From SHLJ01 sp041618535 (lineage in GTDB: Bacteria > Bacteroidota > Bacteroidia > Flavobacteriales > Flavobacteriaceae), in contig JBFKFP010000042.1 of NCBI GenBank assembly GCA_041618535.1, positions 1 through 19,773 on the forward strand: a DNA stretch of 19,773 nt, written 5' to 3'. The first letter of the stretch is position 1. Every line of letters begins with the position of its first letter. Below are positions 13,649 to 19,773 of the stretch, one piece after another. The notes under the pieces are model-generated. The model did not search any database. It was given only the letters and a program-made list of their open reading frames with translations, and was not told the origin of the DNA. The position numbers and the translations under genes are program-made.

Positions 13649-15841
13649 CTAGTTTTTGACGGTCAGTTCCTGAGCTTCGGCATCAACCCTGATATCGGTA
13701 CCCAGACGTTGTAAATAAGCTATAAGTGCTACGATCTCTCGATTTCGCATCTCAACGAAATCTGCTCCGCCCGCCTGTTTGTCGGCCTCGTAAGTTTCCG
13801 CAAAGTCGGGATCGACATATAGGTTTTGCTCTATAACCGTACCCTGTTCAAGCATGCTTTGCTGAGCGTTAGCGATGTCATCTTCGGAATAAGGCACACC
13901 CAATTTAACCATGACCTCCATCTTTTTCTCAGTCAGTGATTTATCCAATTCATTCCTGATCAGCCATTGGTATGCCGGCATAATTGATCCCGGAGAGGTG
14001 CTTTGTGGATCATACATATGATTTAGATGCCATATGTCTGAATATTTCATACCGATCCTGTGAAGATCTGGTCCTGTACGTTTGCTGCCCCAAAGGAAAG
14101 GATGATCGTATACAAATTCACCAGCCTTCGAGTATTCCCCGTAGCGTTCCACCTCACTTCGGAATGGCCTGACCATCTGAGAGTGACAGGAATTACATCC
14201 TTCCCTGATGTAAATGTCGCGGCCCTCCAGTTCGAGAGGTGTGTATGGCTGGACACTGGAAATGGTTGGGATATTTGATTTAACCATAATGGTAGGAACA
14301 ATTTGAACTATACCACCAATCAGGATAGCTATGGTAGCCAATACGGTGAGTTGAACCGGACGCCTTTCTAACCAGGTGTGAAAGGCTTCTCCCGCAACAC
14401 GCCGCCTGGAGACTCTTGTTAGTGCAGGAGCCTCAGCCAACTCGTCGGTAACGGAGCTTCCTGACCTTATGGTAGCGATGATATTGTATACAAGTACCAG
14501 TATTCCTATCACATACAGGCTGCCACCTATGGCACGCATCCAATACATCGGGATGATCTCTGAAACGGTCTCAAGGAAGTTGCCGTAAACCAGGGTACCG
14601 TCAGGATTAAATTGCTTCCACATACTGGCCTGGGTAAATCCGGCTACATACATTGGTAGCGCATACACGATTATTCCCAGGGTTCCGATCCAGAAATGCA
14701 AATTAGCAAGACCTACTGAATGCAGCCTGGTCTTGAACAGTTTAGGGATTAGCCAGTAGATCATACCAAATGCCAGGAATCCATTCCAGGCCAATGCCCC
14801 AACGTGAACATGCGCGATGATCCAGTCGGTATAGTGACCTATGGCGTTCACATTTTTCAGGGAGAGCATCGGACCTTCAAATGTCGCCATCCCGTAACCG
14901 GTTATTGCCACCACCATAAATTTCAGAACAGGATCAGTCCTTACCTTATCCCAGGCTCCCCTGAGGGTAAGCAGACCATTTATCATACCTCCCCAGGATG
15001 GCATAATGAGCATCACTGAGAATGTGGTTCCAAGGTTTTGAGCCCATTCGGGAAGAGCTGTGTATAACAGGTGATGCGGCCCGGCCCAGATATAAATAAA
15101 GATCAGGGACCAGAAGTGTACAATAGAAAGGCGATAGGAATATACCGGTCTGTTAGCCGCCTTGGGCACAAAGTAATACATCAGTCCGAGGAATGGTGTA
15201 GTCAGGAAGAAAGCAACAGCATTATGCCCGTACCACCATTGTACAAGCGCATCCTGTACTCCGGCATAAACCGAATAGCTTTTCAAGGCACTTACCGGAA
15301 GCTCGAGGCTGTTGAAAATATGAAGTACTGCAACAGTTATAAATGTAGCTATATAGAACCAGAGTGCCACGTACAGGTGTCGTTGCCTTCTCTTTAGTAT
15401 TGTTCCTATTAGATTCCATCCAAAAACCACCCAAACGGCAGCGATGGCGATGTCAAATGGCCATTCCAGTTCGGCATATTCCTTTGATGTGGTTATTCCG
15501 AAGGGAAGGGTAAGAGCGGCACCAACAATGATGAGCTGCCATCCCCAGAAATTGATATTGCTGAGGGTGTCACTGAACATTCGCGCCTTAAGCAGTCGTT
15601 GGGAAGAATAGTAAACTCCTGCAAAGGTGGCATTACCCACAAATGCGAAGATCACCGCATTGGTATGAAGAGGGCGTAATCTGCCAAAACTCAACCAGGA
15701 AATGCCATCGGTAAGATTCGGAAAAATAAACATAAATGCCAGTAACAGGCCGACAAGCATTCCTACCACGCCCCACAGAATGGTAGCATAGAGGAATTTT
15801 TTAACAATTTTGTTGTCGTAGTAAAACTGTTGGACTTCCAT
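13649..15841 (-). CDS. ccoNO: cbb3 cytochrome c oxidase, fused subunits I and II (CcoNO)
   Basis: This is a 730-residue fusion from ATG 15841. Residues 1-455 are CcoN: low-spin heme ligand His59 (RLRPLHTNA), CuB/heme histidines His206 (WWYGHNAVAF), His256-His257 (AGPHHLLY), and His344/His346 (IIAHVHVGALAWN). The helix before the HH pair carries Tyr250, near the position expected for the cross-linked Tyr of cbb3 enzymes. A linker at about 460-490 leads into CcoO (491-730): one membrane anchor, then the heme c site CNSCH (549-553) with axial Met621 (GSIMPAYQWL). The enzyme reduces oxygen to water with high affinity while pumping protons. Such fusions occur in Bacteroidetes; separate genes are the proteobacterial form. 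Confidence 0.96.
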   Translation of the reverse strand: MEVQQFYYDNKIVKKFLYATILWGVVGMLVGLLLAFMFIFPNLTDGISWLSFGRLRPLHTNAVIFAFVGNATFAGVYYSSQRLLKARMFSDTLSNINFWGWQLIIVGAALTLPFGITTSKEYAELEWPFDIAIAAVWVVFGWNLIGTILKRRQRHLYVALWFYIATFITVAVLHIFNSLELPVSALKSYSVYAGVQDALVQWWYGHNAVAFFLTTPFLGLMYYFVPKAANRPVYSYRLSIVHFWSLIFIYIWAGPHHLLYTALPEWAQNLGTTFSVMLIMPSWGGMINGLLTLRGAWDKVRTDPVLKFMVVAITGYGMATFEGPMLSLKNVNAIGHYTDWIIAHVHVGALAWNGFLAFGMIYWLIPKLFKTRLHSVGLANLHFWIGTLGIIVYALPMYVAGFTQASMWKQFNPDGTLVYGNFLETVSEIIPMYWMRAIGGSLYVIGILVLVYNIIATIRSGSSVTDELAEAPALTRVSRRRVAGEAFHTWLERRPVQLTVLATIAILIGGIVQIVPTIMVKSNIPTISSVQPYTPLELEGRDIYIREGCNSCHSQMVRPFRSEVERYGEYSKAGEFVYDHPFLWGSKRTGPDLHRIGMKYSDIWHLNHMYDPQSTSPGSIMPAYQWLIRNELDKSLTEKKMEVMVKLGVPYSEDDIANAQQSMLEQGTVIEQNLYVDPDFAETYEADKQAGGADFVEMRNREIVALIAYLQRLGTDIRVDAEAQELTVKN

Positions 15842-15853
15842 AGTAATTAAAAA

Positions 15854-16039
15854 TTAGTCTTTGTTGGTTTCTAAAGATTCTTCTGATTTGTTTTTGACGA
15901 GTTCGTCTTCGAAAAGCATTCTGACGGAGGGTGTATAACTGTCATCGTATTGTCCTCTTCTGACAGCGATCACAAAGGCTGCAAAAAAAACAATAGCCAC
16001 GACTATACTTATTGCCAATAAGATGTAGATAACACTCAT
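15854..16039 (-). CDS. ccoS: CcoS/FixS cbb3 assembly protein
   Basis: This is a 61-residue protein from ATG 16039. One N-terminal transmembrane helix (MSVIYILLAISIVVAIVFFA) is followed by FVIAVRRGQYDDSYTPSVRM, which matches CcoS with its Gly-Gln-Tyr-Asp-Asp block. CcoS is needed for cofactor insertion into CcoN. It is the first gene after a 60-bp gap that holds a Fnr-like box and a -7 box, so it likely heads a separately started ccoSNOQPGH transcript. It ends 12 bp before ccoNO. Confidence 0.9.
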   Translation of the reverse strand: MSVIYILLAISIVVAIVFFAAFVIAVRRGQYDDSYTPSVRMLFEDELVKNKSEESLETNKD

Positions 16040-16059
16040 ACCTGTCTGATGTTACGCGT

Positions 16060-16067
16060 CAAAAATA
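16060..16067 (-). promoter_or_regulatory. Candidate -7 box of the ccoS-ccoNO operon
   Basis: On the minus strand the bases read TATTTTTG, a full TAnnTTTG match. The box centre is 33 bp downstream of the Fnr-like palindrome centre, predicting a transcript start near 16055 and a leader of about 15 bases. Confidence 0.6.
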
Positions 16068-16090
16068 GAATGGTTGAAAAGTTCAAAATA

Positions 16091-16102
16091 TGATATTTAT
16101 CA
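16091..16102 (-). promoter_or_regulatory. Fnr-type box overlapping the ccoI stop codon
   Basis: TGATATTTATCA has perfect TGAT/ATCA half-sites around four A/T bases and is extended by A and T on either side. It is centred at 16096.5, 33 bp from the -7 box of ccoS. Its last three bases are the ccoI stop codon read on the minus strand (16100-16102). It is the best of three such sites in the window. Confidence 0.72.
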
Positions 16103-18487
16103 TGTTAGCGGATTTTTCTTTAACCGTTTACCAACAATATTGGTGGCGAGCGTTGTAAAAGCTACTATACTGATTGAGCTCAAAGGCATTAGTATTGCAG
16201 CGATCACAGGTTCCAGCTGTCCGGTAACGGCAAAATACAACCCCACAATATTGTAGAGGAAGGAGAAGAAAAAACTCCATTTTATAATTTTGATGGCAGA
16301 TTTAGATGCCTTAAGAAAAACCTCGATCTTATCGAATTGAGAGGCATCGAGGATAGCATCGCAAGCCGGTGAGAACACGTTGATATTCTCAGATACAGCT
16401 ATCCCGACATCACTCTGCGCCAGGGCACCTGCATCATTTAGCCCATCTCCGATCATCAGTATCTTTGATCCTTCACTTTGATGATAAGCCACATATTCTA
16501 ACTTGTCTTCCGGTTTTTGATTAAAGATCATTTTAGTTGATACCGGGAGTAATTTTTCAAGATTTTCCCGCTCTCCTTCATTATCCCCGGAAATAACTGC
16601 AAGCCTGTATGATTTGCTCAGATCATTAAAAAGCCTTGAGAGACCTTGACGATATGCATTAAAGAATGTGAATTTTCCTTTATACTTGTTATCAGTGCTT
16701 ATATGAACCTCAGTACGAAGATGTTCATCCTTCTCATCCACCCCGACGAAAGAAGCAGACCCTATCTTGATTTGCCGGTCATTAATGCGTGCCTCAATAC
16801 CAGATCCCGGGGTCTCTTCAAAATAGGTTAATGGCAGGATATCATTATCTTTTAAAAGCTCATAAAGTGACCTTGAAAGGGGATGGTTTGATCCCCGAAG
16901 AGTACTTCTTAACAAAACTTCCTCCTCTTGATCTAGTTGATCACCGGAAAATTGAGTTTCACTGCGTGAGTTGGCCGTAATAGTTCCGGTTTTATCAAAA
17001 ATAATGGTATCGATCGTTGATAGTTGTTCGATCACACTGGCATTTTTCAGATAAAATTTCAGTTTTCCGAAAATGCGCAGCAGATTTCCATAGGTGAATG
17101 GTGCGGAGAGAGCGATCGCGCAGGGGCAGGCGATTATAAGGACGGCGGTAAACACATTCATCACCTTGGATGCATCGAAAACGAACCAAAACAGGGATGC
17201 AACAAAAGCGATAAGTAAAACAGCTCTTGTAAAGTGCTTACTGAGTTTATTGGTAATATTGGTAAACAGTGCCTCCTTATTTTTATTAAAGACGTCGTTA
17301 CTCCATAATTGGGTCAGGTAGCTTTGTTCAACCGTTCTGAGGGCCTCCACTTCTATAAGTCCCGAAACCTGTTTCCCACCGGCATAAAGTTTATCACCAG
17401 ATTTTTTTTGTACAGGTGCCGATTCACCGGTGACAAAACTGTAATCTATCATGGCATCTCCTTTTATCAGGATGCCATCTACAGGTATAAGCTCTTCATT
17501 TCTGATCAACAGCCGGTCACCCTCCTTGATTTCATATACCTGTAAGGGAGATTCCGCTCCATTTTCAATTTTGGTTATCGCAATGGGGAAATACGACTTG
17601 TAATCTCTTTCAAATGAAAGAAAATCGTAGGTCCGTTGCTGAAAGAACTTCCCCAGCAGAAGAAAGAAGACCAGTCCGGTAAGGCTGTCGAAGAAACCCG
17701 ATCCAAGGTCGAACATGATCTCTGTGGTGCTTCTCAAAAAAAGCACAAGGATGCCGAGTGCAATGGGCACATCTATATTGAGCAACCCAGCCTTAAGCCC
17801 TTTGTAGGCTGAAGTAAAATAATCCCTGCCCGCATATAAAACTACGGGAAGGCTGTATGCGAACATGATCCAGCGGAAAAGGTGCTTATACTGTTCGAGC
17901 CAAAATTCATCGACCTCAAAATATTCAGGAAATGAAAGGAACATGACGTTCCCGAAAGCAAACCCGGCCACTCCAAGTTTATAGATGATCTGTCTATCGA
18001 TTTTTGATTTGCCTCCTTCAAGGTTTTCGAGGCTTATATAAGGTTCGTAGCCAATTGAGCTGAGCAGGGAGACCACATCTTTAAGAGGGCTAACGCCTTT
18101 CTTATAAGTGAGCCTCACTGATTTCTTTCCAAAGTTGACCTGGGACTCAATTATTCCAGGGTTCAGCTTGTTCAGGTTCTCCAGTATCCATATACATGAA
18201 CTACAGTGAATATGGGGAACATACAGGCTTACGATCTGTATGGAATCATCTCCGAATTCGAGGAGTTTATCTACTATGTTCTCTTGCTCAAGAAAATCAT
18301 ATTTCCCTTCGATCTCACCGGGAATTGCCCCGGGCGATTGCTGTAGATCGTAATAACAGCTAAGGTCATTTTCCGCGAAGATCTCGTAAACTGTCTTACA
18401 GCCAACACAACAAAATGCCTTTTGATCAAAGAGAATTGGACTGCGGACACAAGGATCACCGCAGTGATAGCAGTTGGAACTACTCAT
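16100..18487 (-). CDS. ccoI: CcoI/FixI-type copper-translocating P1B ATPase
   Basis: This is a 795-residue protein from ATG 18487. The N-terminus carries a Cys-rich domain (CYHCGDPC; FCCVGCKTVYEIF), then a heavy-metal domain with HCSSC (94-98). The ATPase core shows TGES (353-356), the transmembrane metal site CPC (454-456), the phosphorylation site DKTGT (498-502), the nucleotide-domain HP (535-536) and GDGLND (680-685). Eight transmembrane helices are expected. CcoI-type pumps (CopA2/FixI) move Cu(I) outward slowly for delivery to CuB of cbb3 oxidase; the locus context supports this over a detoxifying CopA. It is first in the minus-strand cluster, divergent from the Crp/Fnr gene. Confidence 0.94.
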   Translation of the reverse strand: MSSSNCYHCGDPCVRSPILFDQKAFCCVGCKTVYEIFAENDLSCYYDLQQSPGAIPGEIEGKYDFLEQENIVDKLLEFGDDSIQIVSLYVPHIHCSSCIWILENLNKLNPGIIESQVNFGKKSVRLTYKKGVSPLKDVVSLLSSIGYEPYISLENLEGGKSKIDRQIIYKLGVAGFAFGNVMFLSFPEYFEVDEFWLEQYKHLFRWIMFAYSLPVVLYAGRDYFTSAYKGLKAGLLNIDVPIALGILVLFLRSTTEIMFDLGSGFFDSLTGLVFFLLLGKFFQQRTYDFLSFERDYKSYFPIAITKIENGAESPLQVYEIKEGDRLLIRNEELIPVDGILIKGDAMIDYSFVTGESAPVQKKSGDKLYAGGKQVSGLIEVEALRTVEQSYLTQLWSNDVFNKNKEALFTNITNKLSKHFTRAVLLIAFVASLFWFVFDASKVMNVFTAVLIIACPCAIALSAPFTYGNLLRIFGKLKFYLKNASVIEQLSTIDTIIFDKTGTITANSRSETQFSGDQLDQEEEVLLRSTLRGSNHPLSRSLYELLKDNDILPLTYFEETPGSGIEARINDRQIKIGSASFVGVDEKDEHLRTEVHISTDNKYKGKFTFFNAYRQGLSRLFNDLSKSYRLAVISGDNEGERENLEKLLPVSTKMIFNQKPEDKLEYVAYHQSEGSKILMIGDGLNDAGALAQSDVGIAVSENINVFSPACDAILDASQFDKIEVFLKASKSAIKIIKWSFFFSFLYNIVGLYFAVTGQLEPVIAAILMPLSSISIVAFTTLATNIVGKRLKKNPLT

Positions 18488-18500
18488 TTCATTATTTGCT

Positions 18501-18523
18501 CAAATATACCGATTGCAAAGGTT
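18501..18523 (-). promoter_or_regulatory. Candidate ccoI promoter elements
   Basis: Two candidate -7 boxes read on the minus strand. AACCTTTG (18516-18523) deviates at one defined position from TAnnTTTG but lies exactly 33 bp from the shared Fnr-like box centre, as in the ccoS promoter. TATATTTG (18501-18508) is a full match but is 48 bp from that box and would leave only a few leader bases. I favour the first for regulated transcription. Confidence 0.45.
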
Positions 18524-18546
18524 TCCATTTCGATGTGCTAAAAGTA

Positions 18547-18558
18547 TGATATTTGTCA
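18547..18558. promoter_or_regulatory. Shared Fnr-type box between ccoI and Crp/Fnr gene
   Basis: TGATATTTGTCA is a one-base variant of the site before ccoS, with the same ATTT core. For ccoI it is placed for activation (33 bp from AACCTTTG). For the regulator gene its centre is only 19 bp from the centre of TAATTTTG, within the polymerase footprint, which would favour repression. Confidence 0.62.
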
Positions 18559-18567
18559 TGTTTTAAT

Positions 18568-18575
18568 TAATTTTG
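18568..18575 (+). promoter_or_regulatory. Candidate -7 box of the Crp/Fnr gene
   Basis: TAATTTTG is a full TAnnTTTG match, 17 bp before the ATG. Transcription would start near 18580 with a leader of about 12 bases. The Fnr-like box lies just upstream of it. Confidence 0.5.
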
Positions 18576-18592
18576 GGGTACACTACATAGGT

Positions 18593-19270
18593 ATGAGTAA
18601 ATGTGAGCAATGTATAATTAGACAATTCAATACCCTAAAGGCTTTGACGAAGGATGAATTGTTACGTATTTCAGATTGTAAAACCTCCAAAATCATTAAA
18701 AAAGGCGATTTGATCTTCGAGGAGGGTGAAATTTTAAATGGCGTTTATTGTATTAAAGATGGCATCTGTAAACTGTCAAAATTAAGTGCAAATGGAAAAG
18801 ACCAGATCGTTAAATTGGTTGTTAAGGGAGACCTTTTAGGCCAACGCTCTGTTATAGGCCAGGAAGCGGCCAACCTCAGCGCCACGGCTCTCAATGATAT
18901 GGAGGTCTGTTTTATTCCCAAACGCGAAATTCTTGCCGATCTTCAAAAGAATAACAATTTCTCGATGGAAGTACTCCGTGATATGGCCGATGATCTTAAA
19001 GAGGCCGATAACATCATAGTCAACATGGCACAGAAATCGGTGAAGCAACGCCTTGCGGAGACCTTGGTTTATATCTATGAGAATTTTGGCAGCAATGACG
19101 ACGGAACATTGAACATAATACTGTCGCGTGAGGATTATGCCAGTATTGTTGGTACAGCTACCGAATCGGCCATAAGGGTGCTTTCTCAATTCAAAAAAGA
19201 AGGCCTCATCTCAACTTCCGGCAAACAGATCATTATCAGGGATATCAACGGATTAAAACGTGTTGAGTAA
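18593..19270 (+). CDS. Crp/Fnr-family transcriptional regulator, FNR-like
   Basis: This is a 225-residue protein from ATG 18593. Residues about 20-110 form a cyclic-nucleotide-type sensor domain (KKGDLIFEEGE, GDLLGQRSV). A long dimerisation helix follows (about 118-150). The C-terminal winged helix-turn-helix has recognition segment TESAIRVLSQF (Glu and Arg conserved as in FNR/CRP, FNR Ser212 replaced by Ile). Cys4 and Cys7 (KCEQC) and Cys106 (EVCFIP) align by eye with E. coli FNR Cys20, Cys23 and Cys122. The FNR Cys29 position is Asn13, though Cys29 of this protein is near. It is divergent from ccoI and probably the oxygen-responsive activator of the cbb3 genes. A redox or nitric oxide sensor is the main alternative. 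Confidence 0.9.
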   Translation: MSKCEQCIIRQFNTLKALTKDELLRISDCKTSKIIKKGDLIFEEGEILNGVYCIKDGICKLSKLSANGKDQIVKLVVKGDLLGQRSVIGQEAANLSATALNDMEVCFIPKREILADLQKNNNFSMEVLRDMADDLKEADNIIVNMAQKSVKQRLAETLVYIYENFGSNDDGTLNIILSREDYASIVGTATESAIRVLSQFKKEGLISTSGKQIIIRDINGLKRVE

Positions 19271-19312
19271 GACCTGGTTCCTGTTTTAAAGAGGAACAAA
19301 CCAATTAGAAAT

Positions 19313-19347
19313 AAAAAAACCGCTTGGTAAATCCAAGCGGTTTTTTT
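19313..19347. terminator. Strong bidirectional terminator after Crp/Fnr gene
   Basis: CCGCTTGG (19320-19327) pairs with CCAAGCGG (19333-19340) around TAAAT, and the flanking A7 and T7 runs extend the stem. It serves both the Crp/Fnr gene and the convergent partial gene whose stop is at 19350. Confidence 0.93.
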
Positions 19348-19349
19348 AT

Positions 19350-19772
19350 TTAGTCTAGTTTGAATGCCTGCGTATCTTTGAACGGGGAGATCTTCATACT
19401 TTCCATTTTCTCCCGATACCCATTCCATTCAGAAGAAAAGAATTTGTTCGTTTTCTCCAAAGCCGCATTTAACGTATTTTTGGCCTGCTCCATGAGCCGG
19501 CGTTCCGTCGCTGTAATCCCGTTTTGCCTGGATCCCACATAGCGAAAAGCTGTCCCGATGCGCTGATTGACACTCGGATCGGGATTCCTGGTGATACCTT
19601 GTCGCTCATCAACCTTTCCAAGGTAAATGTCCAGGATCTCATCTATGGATTTTGCAATATCCTTGGAAGCCTTAATTTCTTCCTTGAATTTTTTCTTATC
19701 GATCTTGCTGAGGGTTCCCCTGTACTCATTGGCAATTGTTTTACTCTCCAGGAGCTGCTTGACCGCATCTGC
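19350..19772 (-). CDS. C-terminal fragment, probably VPS10/BNR-repeat-like protein
   Basis: An open frame enters from the right edge and stops with TAA at 19350-19352, giving about 140 residues. Residues read through QGITRNPDPSVNQRI and YVGSRQNGITATER to SPFKDTQAFKLD at the end, and the text is helix-rich, charged and without membrane segments. It reminds me of the C-terminal helical region of large flavobacterial exported proteins with VPS10/BNR (sortilin-type beta-propeller) repeats. The propeller itself lies outside the window, so the assignment is tentative. An internal ATG at 19538 is in frame but very unlikely to be the start, because the frame is open and similar in character upstream of it. 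Confidence 0.6.
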   Translation of the reverse strand, partial: ADAVKQLLESKTIANEYRGTLSKIDKKKFKEEIKASKDIAKSIDEILDIYLGKVDERQGITRNPDPSVNQRIGTAFRYVGSRQNGITATERRLMEQAKNTLNAALEKTNKFFSSEWNGYREKMESMKISPFKDTQAFKLD

Positions 19773-19773
19773 A

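Noticed and set aside
13649..15841. CcoN-CcoO fusion as an assembly artefact
   Set aside because: The linker is continuous and in frame, both parts are intact, and such fusions are known from Bacteroidetes.

Overview
The window looks like a chromosomal stretch of a marine-type Flavobacteriia member (Bacteroidetes). The grounds are the fused cbb3 oxidase subunit CcoNO, the AB-hydrolase/OsmC fusion, the LETM1-related protein, and candidate TAnnTTTG (-7) promoter elements. I see no rRNA, tRNA, CRISPR array, insertion sequence or phage genes.

Left part (1-7163). The 3' end of a LytTR-type regulator runs convergently into a J-domain protein, which follows a LETM1-related gene. Next come four plus-strand envelope genes: two that each look like half of a DUF4331 protein (one with a signal peptide, the other a lipoprotein), a TPR lipoprotein, and a small exported protein with a beta-barrel-like end. 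They converge on an ECF sigma factor / RskA-like anti-sigma pair, with a strong hairpin terminator between. Upstream of the sigma gene is a Cu/Zn superoxide dismutase lipoprotein.

Middle (7164-9849). A 356-bp non-coding gap is followed by an AB-hydrolase/OsmC fusion, divergent from a tandem universal stress protein. A bidirectional terminator at 9814-9846 closes the stress gene and the cbb3 operon.

Right part (9847-19270). A complete cbb3-type cytochrome c oxidase locus runs on the minus strand in the order ccoI, ccoS, ccoNO (fused), ccoQ, ccoP (one heme c motif only), ccoG, ccoH and a SafE/DsbD_2-type membrane protein. A divergent Crp/Fnr regulator precedes ccoI. The window ends in the C-terminus of a large, probably VPS10/BNR-repeat-like protein on the minus strand.

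The best-supported non-obvious signal is a small candidate regulon. Three near-identical palindromes of the form TGA(T/C)-N4-(A/G)TCA lie before ccoS, between ccoI and the regulator gene, and before the universal stress gene. In each case a -7-like box has its centre 32-33 bp from the palindrome centre, which fits class II Fnr activation. The site before ccoS overlaps the ccoI stop codon. The Crp/Fnr protein keeps three of the four cysteine positions that hold the Fe-S cluster of E. coli FNR. Together this suggests a low-oxygen switch controlling high-affinity respiration, copper loading of the oxidase, and a stress protein. The split DUF4331 / TPR / small exported protein cluster beside the ECF sigma/anti-sigma pair is the least understood part of the window.
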